NCBI RefSeq assembly: GCF_902706195.1
Contig: NZ_CACSJO010000009.1
Coordinates: 112,230 to 176,229 of the forward strand
DNA length: 64,000 nt
Source of the DNA: Novosphingobium sp. 18050
Lineage (GTDB): Bacteria; Pseudomonadota; Alphaproteobacteria; Sphingomonadales; Sphingomonadaceae
Reading direction: 5' to 3'
The translations under genes and the position numbers were made by a program. The notes beneath the pieces are model-generated. The model was not told the DNA's origin. It did no database searches and saw nothing but the letters and a program-made list of their open reading frames with translations. Positions 16,585 through 25,348 of this stretch are shown here, piece after piece. Each line of letters starts with the position of its first letter. The first letter of the stretch is position 1.

Positions 16585-17692
16585 TTGCGAAGATGACGAG
16601 GTGGATCGTGCCCTGAACCACCGTGGTCCGGCCGGTCCCCAGCGTCATCGAGGCGACCAGCAGTGTCAGCGCCAGCAGCACGATGCCGCGCATCGACAGG
16701 CCCAGTTCGAGGTCCAGCCCCATCATCAGTGAAGTGACGGCGACCGCCGGGATGGTCAGGCCGATCGTCGCCAGTGCCGAGCCGATGGCAAGGTTGAGGC
16801 TGGTCTGTACCCGGTTGCCCCGCGCCGCACGCAGTGCCGCGAAGCCCTCGGGCGCAAGGACCAGCGCGGCGATGATGATGCCGACCATCGCCTGGGGCGC
16901 GCCCACTGCCGCGACGCCCGCCTCGATCGAGGGGGACAGCATCTTGGCCAGCAGCACCACCGCAACGAGAGCAAAACCCAGCAGCACCGCCGACGCCGCC
17001 GCGCGCGCCTTGGGCACGGGCGCTTCGTGGGCATGGTCGGCTTCCTCAGGATGGAGGAAATGGTCCTTGTGGCGCACCGTCTGGGCAACCACGAAAGTGC
17101 CGTAGATGATAAGCGAGATCACCGCGACGAAGCCCAGCTGCAAGCTGGAGTAGAACGCACCGCTCTGGGTAATGGTGAAGTTGGGCAGCACCAGCGTCGC
17201 GACCGAGAGCGTCGCCAGCATCGATAGCCCGTGGGTGACCCCGCTCTGGGTATAGCTCTGTTCGTGGTGTCGCCCGCCGCCCGCCAGCAGGCAGATGCCG
17301 ACGATGCCGTTGATCGTGATCATGATCGCGGCGATCAGGGTGTCGCGCGCCAGCGCCTGTGCGCCGCTGCCCTCGCTCATCATGATCGAGACGATCAGCG
17401 AGGTTTCGATCACGGTTACCGCGAAAGCCAGCAGCAGGGTGCCGAACGGCTCGCCGAGGTAATGGGCGAGGACTTCGGCATGGTAGACCGCCGAGATGAT
17501 CGCCGCGCACAGGACCAGCGCCAGGACCACAACAAGGCTGACCCCCGCCGGTTTTCCCAGCGCCAGCGCGGCCAGTGCCAGCAGCGGTACGGCTATCGAC
17601 CAGGGCGCGAGGCCGAAGGTCGGGAAGCGCGCGGCCTGTGCCGGTGTGGGAGTCGGTTGGGGCCGATCGACGGTCTCGGTGGGCTGGGTCAT
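16556..17692 (-). CDS. chaA: Calcium/proton antiporter, ChaA type
   Basis: About 378 residues with eleven hydrophobic segments in two related halves. Each half has a CaCA alpha-repeat style motif (AFAVTVIETSLIVSIMMSEG in the first, VLAPEGFAALRAARGNRVQTSLNLAIGSALATIGLT in the second, seen in part). A His-rich loop (HKDHFLHPEEADHAHEAP) divides the halves and may sense or bind metal. The ATG at 17692 (MTQPTETVDR) is preferred over longer in-frame starts, which would add a Cys-rich, unlikely N-terminus. It is convergent with the acyl-CoA ligase gene. Confidence 0.88.
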   Translation of the reverse strand: MTQPTETVDRPQPTPTPAQAARFPTFGLAPWSIAVPLLALAALALGKPAGVSLVVVLALVLCAAIISAVYHAEVLAHYLGEPFGTLLLAFAVTVIETSLIVSIMMSEGSGAQALARDTLIAAIMITINGIVGICLLAGGGRHHEQSYTQSGVTHGLSMLATLSVATLVLPNFTITQSGAFYSSLQLGFVAVISLIIYGTFVVAQTVRHKDHFLHPEEADHAHEAPVPKARAAASAVLLGFALVAVVLLAKMLSPSIEAGVAAVGAPQAMVGIIIAALVLAPEGFAALRAARGNRVQTSLNLAIGSALATIGLTIPAVAVTSLMMGLDLELGLSMRGIVLLALTLLVASMTLGTGRTTVVQGTIHLVIFATYLFTTLVP

Positions 17693-17809
17693 CGATTGAC
17701 TATAGGTGCGATCCGCCGCAGGACCAGTCTTGCGCATGTCCGATTGCGACTTTGTGCATGCAGGGCAACCCATCGACACGGAGTGGAAACCCTTCGGCCG
17801 TAATCACTG

Positions 17810-17841
17810 ATCTTCACCGGCCAGGCGCTCATCTTCACCGG
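17810..17841. repeat. Two 11-bp direct repeats, 21 bp apart, upstream of the metallopeptidase
   Basis: ATCTTCACCGG occurs at 17810-17820 and again at 17831-17841. The 21-bp period places both copies on the same DNA face. The second copy is about 97 bp from the metallopeptidase ATG. It could be an activator site. Nothing else is recognisable in 17693-17938. Confidence 0.4.
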
Positions 17842-17938
17842 GATACACTTTTTCATTCACCACTACGAAACGCTTGCGGGGGTTTCGGCGTTGTCTGCCG
17901 CAACCTCACTCGAATACTGATATGGAAAATCCCCAAAA

Positions 17939-19045
17939 ATGCGCGCTTTTTCCTGTCCCAACTGCCGCCGTCTCAACCATTTCGAGGTCCGGGTCTGCCC
18001 CGGCTGCAAGGCGACGCTCGGCTACGACCCGTCTATCGACGCTTTCCGGTTCCTTGCCGACAAGGCCACCGTCTGGCGCGATAGCAAGGGCGGGACGGCC
18101 AATGTCGTGGTCTGCGCCAACAACAATGCGTACCGGATCTGCAACTGGCTGGTGGAGACGGGTGATGCCACGCCGATGTGCCGGGCCTGTCGCCACAACC
18201 GCACGATCCCTGACTTGTCCGAGCCTTCGGTGCCGCCGCGCTGGGCCAAGATCGAGGCGGCCAAGCGGCGCCTGTTTCACTCGCTGCTGAAGCTGGGCCT
18301 GCCGCTGGAGACCAGGGCCGAAGCAGGGCCGGGCGCGCAGGGCCTTGCTTTCGATTTCCTCTACGATGCTGCGGCCGAGAAGGCCGGTACGCCCCGGATA
18401 ACCACTGGCCATGACGGCGGCCTCATCACGCTGAACCTGATCGAGGCGGACGATGTCGAGCGCGAACGCATGCGCCACGCCATGGGTGAGCCGTACCGCA
18501 CCCTTCTGGGCCATTTCCGTCACGAGGTGGGGCATCACTACTGGTCGCGGCTTGTTGCACCGGATGCTGCCGAATGCGAGGCGTTCCGCAAGGTCTTCGG
18601 CGATGAGCGGGTGGACTACCAGCAGAGCCTGCAGGCCCACTATGCCGACGATGGGTCGAAGGTCTGGACCGACGCTTACGTCAGCTTCTACGCGACTTCC
18701 CACCCGTGGGAGGACTTTGCCGAGACCTTCGCGCACTACCTGCACATCGTCGATGTGCTGGCGGCAGCGGGCGGTTTCGACCTGTCGCTGGCGGCCTTGC
18801 CCGGCGAGGCGGACGGGTTGGAAGTCGAACTGGATTTCAACCCTTATACCGCCGACACGCGGGCGCTGGTCGATGCGATGGGGCCGCTGTCTTTCGCGGT
18901 CAACGCGATCAATCGCTCGATGGGCCTGCCCGACCTTTACCCGTTCCACCTGTCAGACGCGATCGTCGCCAAGCTGGATTACGTCCATACCCTCGTCGAC
19001 AAGGCGCGCCAGAGTGTGAAGGCGGGCACTTCGGTCGCGGCCTGA
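17939..19045 (+). CDS. Zinc-ribbon metallopeptidase family protein (Peptidase_Mx type)
   Basis: The 368 residues begin with a zinc ribbon (FSCPNCRRLNHFEVRVCPGCKA) plus a further CRACRHN motif near residue 80. The peptidase half has HEVGH at about 195-199 and a downstream glutamate in EDFAETFAHYLHIVDVL as third ligand candidate. No signal peptide is present, so it should act in the cytoplasm. The substrate is unknown. This type is conserved in alphaproteobacteria (from memory). Paired direct repeats lie upstream. Confidence 0.85.
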   Translation: MRAFSCPNCRRLNHFEVRVCPGCKATLGYDPSIDAFRFLADKATVWRDSKGGTANVVVCANNNAYRICNWLVETGDATPMCRACRHNRTIPDLSEPSVPPRWAKIEAAKRRLFHSLLKLGLPLETRAEAGPGAQGLAFDFLYDAAAEKAGTPRITTGHDGGLITLNLIEADDVERERMRHAMGEPYRTLLGHFRHEVGHHYWSRLVAPDAAECEAFRKVFGDERVDYQQSLQAHYADDGSKVWTDAYVSFYATSHPWEDFAETFAHYLHIVDVLAAAGGFDLSLAALPGEADGLEVELDFNPYTADTRALVDAMGPLSFAVNAINRSMGLPDLYPFHLSDAIVAKLDYVHTLVDKARQSVKAGTSVAA

Positions 19046-19055
19046 GCGCTCAGGT

Positions 19056-19430
19056 TCAGGCGGCTTCCTTCTCGATGAACTCGGGATAGAAACTGGGTTC
19101 GCGGTCGGACCAGCCCGGTGCCGTGGCAGCGGCTTCGCTGATCGAATGGAGCAGCGTCTTGCGCTTGTCCGGGCGGATCTGCGGCAGTGCGGCCGCACCG
19201 CAGAAGGCGCCCGGAAGCCACGGCCGCGCCCACGCACCCAGCAGGCGCTCGTAAAGAAAGCGGAAGGCCGAGAAGCTCTCGATCTTGTCCTGTGCGAGGT
19301 CGAAGGCGGCTATGCGAACCAGCTTGCCCATGAACACTTCGATATCTTCGAAGGCGATGTCGTCGGGGCGCATGGTGCGCAGGCGCTTCAGGTCCTGATA
19401 GGCGGCGTACTGCTTTCGGATCGAGGCCAT
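19056..19430 (-). CDS. Hypothetical protein
   Basis: A 124-residue, mostly helical soluble protein: RKQYAAYQDLKRLRTMRPDDIAFEDIEVF at the start, then a hydrophobic middle (AFRFLYERLLGAWARPWLPGAF). No family recognised, and no signal or membrane helix. It ends 10 bp from the convergent metallopeptidase gene and starts 18 bp after a possible 44-residue gene on the same strand. Confidence 0.55.
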   Translation of the reverse strand: MASIRKQYAAYQDLKRLRTMRPDDIAFEDIEVFMGKLVRIAAFDLAQDKIESFSAFRFLYERLLGAWARPWLPGAFCGAAALPQIRPDKRKTLLHSISEAAATAPGWSDREPSFYPEFIEKEAA

Positions 19431-19448
19431 TTCATCCGCGTCGCGCGC

Positions 19449-19583
19449 CTAGATCTTGAAAGCATCCTGCCGGCCAAGTCCGATATCCAGGCTGCGGCGG
19501 ATGTAGCGCTGTTCGCACGAAGTGAAGCTGGCAAACTCCCGGAGTTCGCCGATCGTCAGAGTAGCCGTTCCCGAATAGGCCAT
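19449..19583 (-). CDS. Possible small protein, 44 residues
   Basis: ATG at 19583, with AGGAA about 9 bp upstream, opens a 44-residue frame (MAYSGTATLTIGELREF, ending GLGRQDAFKI) that stops at 19449. It has an amphipathic helical look and codons normal for the genome. It would be translated just before the 124-residue gene, perhaps in one operon. Function unknown. It may also be chance. Confidence 0.4.
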   Translation of the reverse strand: MAYSGTATLTIGELREFASFTSCEQRYIRRSLDIGLGRQDAFKI

Positions 19584-19716
19584 TGTCGTGGTTCCTGTTT
19601 CGCAAAGGGTGCTCCCTCCGCGATTCGAAGTAAACCACGATAGCGGTTACCAGCTCGTTTACTATGCAATCGATTATTTGTGTAGTTTCCCTTGGTGGGA
19701 CGGCGAGCGGTGAATA

Positions 19717-19737
19717 TCCTCCCCGGGATGGGGAGGA
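19717..19737 (-). terminator. GC-rich hairpin after thiG
   Basis: TCCTCCCC (19717-19724) pairs with GGGGAGGA (19730-19737) around a 5-nt loop, 9 bp past the thiG stop on the minus strand. It lacks a clean U-tract. The rest of 19584-19745 shows nothing else. Confidence 0.45.
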
Positions 19738-19745
19738 CAGCGGGG

Positions 19746-20543
19746 TCAGATCAAGCCGGCGAGGGGGCTGGACGGGTCGGCGTAGCGGCGCGTTTTCATG
19801 CGTCCGGCGAGGTAGGCATCGCGCCCGCCCTGTACCGCCAGCTTCATCGCGCGGGCCATGCGGATGGGATCGCGCGCTTCGGCGATGGCGGTGTTCATCA
19901 GCACGCCGTCGCAGCCCAGCTCCATCGCGACGGCCGCTTCCGAGGCTGTGCCGACGCCTGCATCGACCAGCACGGGCACCGTGGCGCCTTCGACGATGAG
20001 ACGGATGGTGACCTTGTTCTGGATGCCAAGGCCAGAGCCGATCGGCGCGCCCAGCGGCATCACCGCAACGGCGCCGCACTCTTCCAGCTGCTTGGCGGCG
20101 ATCGGATCGTCGACACAGTAGACCATCGGCAGGAAGCCCTCCTTGGCGAGGATTTCGGTGGCCTTCAGCGTTTCGCGCATGTCGGGGTAGAGGGTGCGGG
20201 CCTCGCCCAGCACTTCCAGCTTGACCAGGTCCCAGCCGCCAGCCTCGCGCGCCAGACGCAAGGTGCGAATGGCGTCGTCTGCGGTGAAGCAGCCGGCGGT
20301 GTTGGGCAGGTACGTGATCTTTTTCGGATCGATGAAGTCGGTCAGCATCGGCGCGTTTCGGTCCGACACATTGACGCGGCGCACTGCCACAGTGACGATC
20401 TCCGCGCCCGATGCCGCGACGGCGGCCGCGTTCTGCTCGAAGTCCTTGTACTTGCCGGTGCCCACGATCAGGCGCGAGGTAAAAGTACGGCCGGCAACCG
20501 TCCAGGTGTCGGGGGCCAGGGTGTCAGCAGCAGAATCGGTCAC
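19746..20543 (-). CDS. thiG: Thiazole synthase ThiG
   Basis: ThiG makes the thiazole phosphate of thiamine from deoxyxylulose phosphate, dehydroglycine and the ThiS thiocarboxylate. The 265 residues include [59 protein letters not shown] with the active lysine region, and the phosphate-binding end [33 protein letters not shown] (in part). It follows thiS by about 50 bp. I see no TPP riboswitch upstream. Confidence 0.96.
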   Translation of the reverse strand: MTDSAADTLAPDTWTVAGRTFTSRLIVGTGKYKDFEQNAAAVAASGAEIVTVAVRRVNVSDRNAPMLTDFIDPKKITYLPNTAGCFTADDAIRTLRLAREAGGWDLVKLEVLGEARTLYPDMRETLKATEILAKEGFLPMVYCVDDPIAAKQLEECGAVAVMPLGAPIGSGLGIQNKVTIRLIVEGATVPVLVDAGVGTASEAAVAMELGCDGVLMNTAIAEARDPIRMARAMKLAVQGGRDAYLAGRMKTRRYADPSSPLAGLI

Positions 20544-20595
20544 GAAGCGCGTCCTTTCGGGAGCGGTAAACGGAAGGGAGCGGACGGTGCGGTGT

Positions 20596-20808
20596 TCAGC
20601 CGCCGCCCACGAAGTGAACGATCTCCAGCACGTCGCCGTCGGTCAGGATCACGTCGGCCAGCGTGGACCGCGGAGCGATCTCGGCGTTGCGCTCGACAGC
20701 GACCTTTCCGGGATCGAGCCCGAGGCTCGCCACGAGATCGGCGATGCTGGAGCCCGGCGCAATGCGGCGCGGTTCCCCGTTGACGGTGAGGAGGTATTCG
20801 TCGGCCAT
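20596..20808 (-). CDS. thiS: Sulfur carrier ThiS
   Basis: A 70-residue ubiquitin-like sulfur carrier. It ends in the required Gly-Gly (EIVHFVGGG), which is converted to a thiocarboxylate for thiazole synthesis. [18 protein letters not shown] at the start is typical. It lies 16 bp after merC and just before thiG on the same strand. Other thi genes are not in the window. Confidence 0.95.
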   Translation of the reverse strand: MADEYLLTVNGEPRRIAPGSSIADLVASLGLDPGKVAVERNAEIAPRSTLADVILTDGDVLEIVHFVGGG

Positions 20809-20824
20809 GCAGCGCAGATAGCGT

Positions 20825-21196
20825 TCAGCAGGCGCCGTGCAAGTTCCGAATGTGCGCGAAGGCGACGAGGCTCACGCCCAGGATCGTCAGCACCGCCTCG
20901 GGCAAGCCGTGGCCGACGAGGATCGCCGCGCCCATCAGGGACAGGCCGATACCGCCGATGACGAGCGGCGCGATGCGGCCATGGCGCGCGACACCGAAGC
21001 CGAGCGAAACAAGCCCGACGACCAGTGCCAGGCCAAGCCCGATGCGGTGGATTTCCGGCGACAGCAGCACTTCTCCGCCCAGTCCGAGAAACCCGACCAG
21101 AACGACGCCCAGCACGCAATGCACCGCACATAGCCCGCTCAGGATGATCCCGGCACGGTCCAGACGGCTTCGAATCGCGATGATGGCGCTACGCAT
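20825..21196 (-). CDS. MerC-domain membrane protein
   Basis: About 123 residues from the ATG at 21196 (MRSAIIAIRSRLD). An upstream ATG at 21232 is also in frame. Four hydrophobic segments and the MerC hallmark GLCAVHC near residue 22 are present. MerC-type proteins import metal ions such as mercury, but many chromosomal members lie outside mer operons and may handle other metals. No merR, merA or merT is seen. The position before thiS is unexplained. Two TGTAAC repeats sit in front of the gene. Confidence 0.75.
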   Translation of the reverse strand: MRSAIIAIRSRLDRAGIILSGLCAVHCVLGVVLVGFLGLGGEVLLSPEIHRIGLGLALVVGLVSLGFGVARHGRIAPLVIGGIGLSLMGAAILVGHGLPEAVLTILGVSLVAFAHIRNLHGAC

Positions 21197-21209
21197 GACC
21201 GGCCATTTA

Positions 21210-21225
21210 TGTAACGTTGTAACAT
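21210..21225. promoter_or_regulatory. Tandem TGTAACGT/TGTAACAT repeat at the merC promoter
   Basis: Two 8-bp units (21210-21217, 21218-21225) stand side by side immediately upstream of the merC ATG at 21196. An AT-rich repeat here may bind a metal-responsive regulator. The protein is unknown. It overlaps the coding region if the upstream ATG at 21232 is used. Confidence 0.35.
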
Positions 21226-21248
21226 CTTGCAACCCCTGTCGGGCTCAA

Positions 21249-21273
21249 CTCGTCTCGTCTCGTCTCGTCTCGC
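21249..21273. repeat. Pentanucleotide microsatellite, (CTCGT)4 plus CTCGC
   Basis: Four exact CTCGT units and one CTCGC unit lie between the divergent merC and ctaA genes. Such repeats can change length by slipped replication and so alter promoter spacing. No coding frame runs through it. Confidence 0.8.
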
Positions 21274-21388
21274 GGGGCGTCCGGGGCGCCGCCCGTACGG
21301 TGCCCGGCACCGCGACGCTCCGATGTTGCTCTTGCGTTAACTTCGATCAGACCGCAGTGACCGCCGACATGACGAAAGAAGCAGAAGC

Positions 21389-22459
21389 ATGAGAGTGAAC
21401 GACGGTCGCCCGATTATCGGGACCAGCGACGATATCGCCCCGATGGTGCGCTGGCTGCTCAGCGTGGCTGTGATGGTAGTGCTGATCGTGGCCGTCGGCG
21501 GGATTACCCGCCTGACCGAATCGGGCCTGTCGATCACCCAGTGGAAGCCGCTGACCGGGTTCATCCCGCCGATCACGGATGCGCAGTGGCAGGCCGAATT
21601 CACGGGCTACAAGCACATTCCGCAGTATCTCGACGTCAACGGCCCGGCGGGTATGACGCTGGCGCAGTACAAGTTCATCTACTTCTGGGAATGGGTCCAT
21701 CGCCTGCTCGCCCGCGTGATCGGGCTGATCTTCGCGATTCCGCTGGCGTGGTTCTGGTTCAAGCGCACGATCCCCGGCGGCTACAAGCCGCGCCTGCTGG
21801 CGCTGCTGGCGCTGGGCGGGCTTCAGGGCGTGGTTGGCTGGTGGATGGTCTCCTCGGGCCTCAGCGCCGAGGCGCTCGACCGGGTGAGCCACTTCCGCCT
21901 CGCCGCGCACCTGCTGGTCGCGCTGTTCACGCTGGGGGGGCTGGTATGGACCGCGCTGGATCTCAAGGCGATGGAGCGGGGCGAACCGCGCGCGCGCCTG
22001 ACCGGCTTTGGCCTGCTGGCGCTGGGCATGCTGACGATCCAGCTGTTCATGGGCGCGATGGTGGCGGGCCTGCGCGCCGGCGTCGTCGCCGGTGCCGGCT
22101 GGTGGAGCTGGGACGCCTGGCCGTTGATGCAGGGCAGCTTCTTCCCCGAAGGTGTCGAGTGGGCGAAAGGCACGCTCCATGCCTTGGTGAACGATCCCTA
22201 TCTCACGCATTTCGTCCATCGGTGGTGGGCCTGGGCCATCGTGGCGGTGTTGGTCGTCATGGGCCGCAAGCTGAAGGCTAAGCGCGAGCGGCTGGTCTCC
22301 GTCGCAGTACACGCCGCATTCGGCACGCAGGTGCTGCTGGGCATCTTCACCGTTTGGTCCGGCGTGACGCTGTGGCTGGCGGTGGCGCACCAGCTGTGCG
22401 GAGCGCTACTTGTCGCCGCAACAGTCTGGGGCGCGCACGCTCTGGGGCGTCGCACCTGA
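21389..22459 (+). CDS. ctaA: Heme A synthase (COX15/CtaA type)
   Basis: CtaA oxidises the C8 methyl of heme O to form heme A for cytochrome oxidase. The 356 residues have eight membrane segments and the family motifs: GGITRLTESGLSITQWKPLTG, EWVHRLLARVIGL, the HFRLAAHL histidine, QLFMGAMVAGLRAG and HRWWAW. Type 2 members lack the cysteine pair of the first loop, as here. The oxidase genes are not in the window. Confidence 0.95.
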   Translation: MRVNDGRPIIGTSDDIAPMVRWLLSVAVMVVLIVAVGGITRLTESGLSITQWKPLTGFIPPITDAQWQAEFTGYKHIPQYLDVNGPAGMTLAQYKFIYFWEWVHRLLARVIGLIFAIPLAWFWFKRTIPGGYKPRLLALLALGGLQGVVGWWMVSSGLSAEALDRVSHFRLAAHLLVALFTLGGLVWTALDLKAMERGEPRARLTGFGLLALGMLTIQLFMGAMVAGLRAGVVAGAGWWSWDAWPLMQGSFFPEGVEWAKGTLHALVNDPYLTHFVHRWWAWAIVAVLVVMGRKLKAKRERLVSVAVHAAFGTQVLLGIFTVWSGVTLWLAVAHQLCGALLVAATVWGAHALGRRT

Positions 22460-22620
22460 AGCGAAATGATGGAGAGGTATTATTTTACCTCTCTGGAATC
22501 CCGCGCCAAGCTTGACTTGCCGGGTGGTTTCGACGATTTGCCCGCCTTCTCGTGCATCCGGGGATTCGCAAGGGCGACCATCCGGCACGGCACGAACGAA
22601 CACATAGGGATAGACCAGCC

Positions 22621-23100
22621 ATGAAGGCTCTCACGAAGGTCACCCGGTCGATCAAGCCGGCCGAGGTGGAAAAGAAGTGGCATCTTATTGATGCTGACGG
22701 TCTGGTGGCTGGGCGTCTCGCCGTCATCATCGCCGACCTGCTGCGCGGCAAGCACAAGCCGAGCTACACCCCCCACGTTGATTGCGGCGACCATGTCGTT
22801 GTCATCAACGCTGAGAAGGTGCGCTTCACCGGCAACAAGCTGAAGCAGAAGACCTACTACAAGCACACCGGTTACGCCGGCGGCATCAAGGAAGTCACCG
22901 CTGACAAGGTCCTCGCGGGCCGCTTCCCCGAGCGCGTGCTCGAGAAGGCTGTCGAGCGCATGGTTCCCCGTGGTCCGCTTGGCCGCGATCAGATGCGTGC
23001 CCTGCACCTCTATGCAGGTACCGAGCATCCGCACGGTGGCACTCAGCCCGAAGCGCTCGACGTCGCTTCCATGAACCGCAAGAACAAGGTGGGCGCATAA
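22621..23100 (+). CDS. rplM: 50S ribosomal protein L13
   Basis: L13 is an early assembly protein of the large subunit. The ATG at 22621 begins [21 protein letters not shown] longer open frame upstream is not part of it. Typical stretches are [26 protein letters not shown] and [12 protein letters not shown]. The 159 residues are usual for this group. Its TAA overlaps the rpsI ATG by one base. Confidence 0.98.
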   Translation: MKALTKVTRSIKPAEVEKKWHLIDADGLVAGRLAVIIADLLRGKHKPSYTPHVDCGDHVVVINAEKVRFTGNKLKQKTYYKHTGYAGGIKEVTADKVLAGRFPERVLEKAVERMVPRGPLGRDQMRALHLYAGTEHPHGGTQPEALDVASMNRKNKVGA

Positions 23101-23615
23101 TGTCCGAGACCGAAACCGTTCAGAGCCTGTCCGACCTCAAGGACATCACGGGCGAAGTCACCGCTGACGACAACTTCGTTGCGGCCCCCGTTTCGAACGC
23201 TCCGCTGCGCGAGCAGCAGATCGACGCCCAGGGCCGCGCTTACGCGACCGGTCGTCGTAAGGACGCGGTTGCCCGCGTCTGGGTCAAGCCCGGTTCGGGC
23301 AAGATCATCGTCAACGGCCGTGACCAGGAAGTTTACTTCGCACGTCCGACCCTGCGTCTGGTTATCAACCAGACCTTCCAGGTCGCTGGTCGTGAAGGCC
23401 AGTACGACGTGATCGCTACCGTCAAGGGCGGCGGTCTCTCGGGTCAGGCCGGCGCTGTGAAGCACGGTATCGCTCAGGCGCTGTCGAAGTACGAGCCTGC
23501 GCTGCGCGCAGCCGTCAAGGCAGCCGGTTTCCTTACCCGCGACAGCCGCGTGGTCGAGCGTAAGAAGTACGGCCGTGCGAAGGCACGTCGTAGCTTCCAG
23601 TTCTCGAAGCGTTAA
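23100..23615 (+). CDS. rpsI: 30S ribosomal protein S9
   Basis: S9 contacts the P-site tRNA with its basic tail. The core begins at [20 protein letters not shown], with [21 protein letters not shown], and the tail [18 protein letters not shown] is intact. The 40-residue N-terminal acidic extension is usual in alphaproteobacteria. It forms the rplM-rpsI operon and is followed by a terminator. Confidence 0.98.
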   Translation: MSETETVQSLSDLKDITGEVTADDNFVAAPVSNAPLREQQIDAQGRAYATGRRKDAVARVWVKPGSGKIIVNGRDQEVYFARPTLRLVINQTFQVAGREGQYDVIATVKGGGLSGQAGAVKHGIAQALSKYEPALRAAVKAAGFLTRDSRVVERKKYGRAKARRSFQFSKR

Positions 23616-23638
23616 TCGCTTCCAGAGCTTCGGCTTAC

Positions 23639-23672
23639 AAAAAAGGGTCGCGGGAAACCGCGGCCCTTTTTT
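23639..23672 (+). terminator. Rho-independent terminator after rpsI
   Basis: AAAAGGGTCGCGG and CCGCGGCCCTTTT pair (one G-T pair) around GAAA, followed by more T. This is a clear bidirectional hairpin, 24 bp after the rpsI stop. Confidence 0.9.
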
Positions 23673-23702
23673 CGTTCCGGCATTTAGAAAATGCGCCGAG
23701 CT

Positions 23703-24182
23703 TCAGACCTTGAGCGGGCGGCGCGAAATCATGTTGTCGACAACCGGGCGGATCGAGATCAAGGTCTTGAAGTCGCGGACGTGGGACTGCTCGCTCAGTT
23801 CCTCGCGCGTGAAGGCGTCGTAGGCCTCCATTGAGGGAACTTGCACGATGAGGACGAAATCGTCGTCACCGGCCACGTTCCACGCAGCGACCACTTCTTC
23901 GCGCCGGGCGATGTTGCGGGCGAAGGCATCGGTGCGGATGTGGCCGTCGTTGTAGAGCTGCACCAGCACATGCATCGTGATCGCCCCGCCGGTGAGCGCG
24001 GGATCGACCAGCGCGATGTCGCCGATGATGACCCCTTCCGCCCGCATCCGCCTGAGCCGCCGCAGCACGGACGATTCGGACAATCCCACTTTTTCAGCCA
24101 GACTGCGCGCCGGTTCGAGATTGTGGCGCCGCACGCATTCAAGCAGCTTGCGGTCAAAAGAATCGAGAGTGGCGGATTTCAT
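23703..24182 (-). CDS. Lrp/AsnC-family transcription regulator
   Basis: About 159 residues from the ATG at 24182 (MKSATLDSFDRKLLECVRRH). Two upstream ATGs are in frame. The N-terminal helix-turn-helix (SLAEKVGLSESSVLRRLRRMRAEGVI) and the C-terminal RAM sensor domain (VQLYNDGHIRTDAFARNI, VAAWNVAGDDDFVLIVQVPSMEAYDAF) are both present. It is divergent from the EamA exporter gene, so it probably controls export of an amino acid. The ligand is unknown. Confidence 0.92.
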   Translation of the reverse strand: MKSATLDSFDRKLLECVRRHNLEPARSLAEKVGLSESSVLRRLRRMRAEGVIIGDIALVDPALTGGAITMHVLVQLYNDGHIRTDAFARNIARREEVVAAWNVAGDDDFVLIVQVPSMEAYDAFTREELSEQSHVRDFKTLISIRPVVDNMISRRPLKV

Positions 24183-24271
24183 CGTTCGAGGCACCATTAT
24201 GGCGAATTCCGTCACTCATGTGCCTAATTTCGGCGGCACCCGCAATCGCCTTTGTATTATCTCTCCGCGCC

Positions 24272-25186
24272 ATGCAGACCCCGACATCCCTTTCCGCTCC
24301 GCGTAGCGAACTTTCCGCCTTGCTGCCTTACGCAGCGCTGCTCGCAGCCATGGTGGCTTTCGCGACCGGAAGTTCGGCGGCGAAACAGCTTTTCCCGATG
24401 GTCGGCGCGGCGGGCACGACGCTGTACCGCGTGGGCTTCGCAGCTTTGCTGCTGATGCCGATGTGGCGCCCCTGGCGGCGGCGCTGGACGCGGGGCGAAC
24501 TGCTGCTGCTGATCCGCTACGGCGCCGTGCTGGGCATGATGAATCTGAGCTTCTATCTGGCGCTGCGGACGATCCCGCTAGGATTGGCGATCGCGATCGA
24601 ACTGCTTGGCCCGCTAAGTGTGGCGCTGTTCAATTCGCGGCGGTTGCTCCACTTCGTCTGGATCGCCCTGGCGCTGGCAGGACTGGCGCTGCTGCTGCCG
24701 ATGGGGGACGTGAAGAGCGGCCTTGACCCGGTCGGCATCGGTTTCGCGCTCTGCGCGGCGGTGTGCTGGGGGCTTTATATCGTCTGCGGCAAGAAGGTGG
24801 CGCACCTCCATCCCGGACAGACGGTGGCGATGGGCATGGTGTTCGCCACCTTGGCGGTCGCGCCTTTCGGCATCGCGGCGATGGGCGCGGGCCTGCTCAA
24901 CATCCATGCCGTGGTGCTTGGCCTGATCGTTGCGGTGCTATCCAGCGCCATACCCTATTCGCTGGAGATGATTTCGCTCAGGCATATCCCGGAGCGGACC
25001 TACGGCGTGGTGCTCAGCATCGATCCGGCGATCGGCGCGCTGGCGGGCTATGTGCTGCTGGGTGAAGTGCTGACCGGCAGGCAGATGGTCGCGCTGTCAT
25101 GCGTGGTCTGCGCTGCGATCGGCGCGGTGCTGACGCGCGGGCCGGAAGCCGAGCCTGCGCCGGTCGAGGCGATGATCGCGCCTTAG
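24272..25186 (+). CDS. EamA-family exporter (RhtA-like)
   Basis: About 304 residues starting at the ATG at 24272 (MQTPTSLSAP), with ten membrane segments in two EamA repeats. VAFATGSSAAKQLFPMVGAAGTTLYRVGFA and AAVCWGLYIVCGKKVAHLHPGQTVAMGM resemble threonine/homoserine exporter RhtA. The divergent Lrp-type regulator supports export of an amino acid. Substrate uncertain. Confidence 0.88.
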   Translation: MQTPTSLSAPRSELSALLPYAALLAAMVAFATGSSAAKQLFPMVGAAGTTLYRVGFAALLLMPMWRPWRRRWTRGELLLLIRYGAVLGMMNLSFYLALRTIPLGLAIAIELLGPLSVALFNSRRLLHFVWIALALAGLALLLPMGDVKSGLDPVGIGFALCAAVCWGLYIVCGKKVAHLHPGQTVAMGMVFATLAVAPFGIAAMGAGLLNIHAVVLGLIVAVLSSAIPYSLEMISLRHIPERTYGVVLSIDPAIGALAGYVLLGEVLTGRQMVALSCVVCAAIGAVLTRGPEAEPAPVEAMIAP

Positions 25187-25201
25187 AGTGTGCCGTAAAA
25201 T

Positions 25202-25260
25202 GGCGACGGCAGAGCCGCCGCCATGACGTCGAACGGGTTCGGCGGACTTGAAGGTCCGCC
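25202..25260. terminator. Two tandem hairpins between eamA and phaB (convergent genes)
   Basis: Hairpin one: GGCG-A-CGGC with GCCG-C-CGCC around AGA (25202-25222). Hairpin two: GGCGGAC with GTCCGCC around TTGAAG (25241-25260). They lie between convergent genes, so they probably stop or protect both transcripts. Neither has a U-tract. Confidence 0.5.
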
Positions 25261-25348
25261 GCCCCGCCGGCCGTGTCGGTCCGCGCCTTGCGGTGCCGCG
25301 GACTAGCTTGCCGTTCTGACGAACGGTGTCGCTACTCCGCTCGGACCG

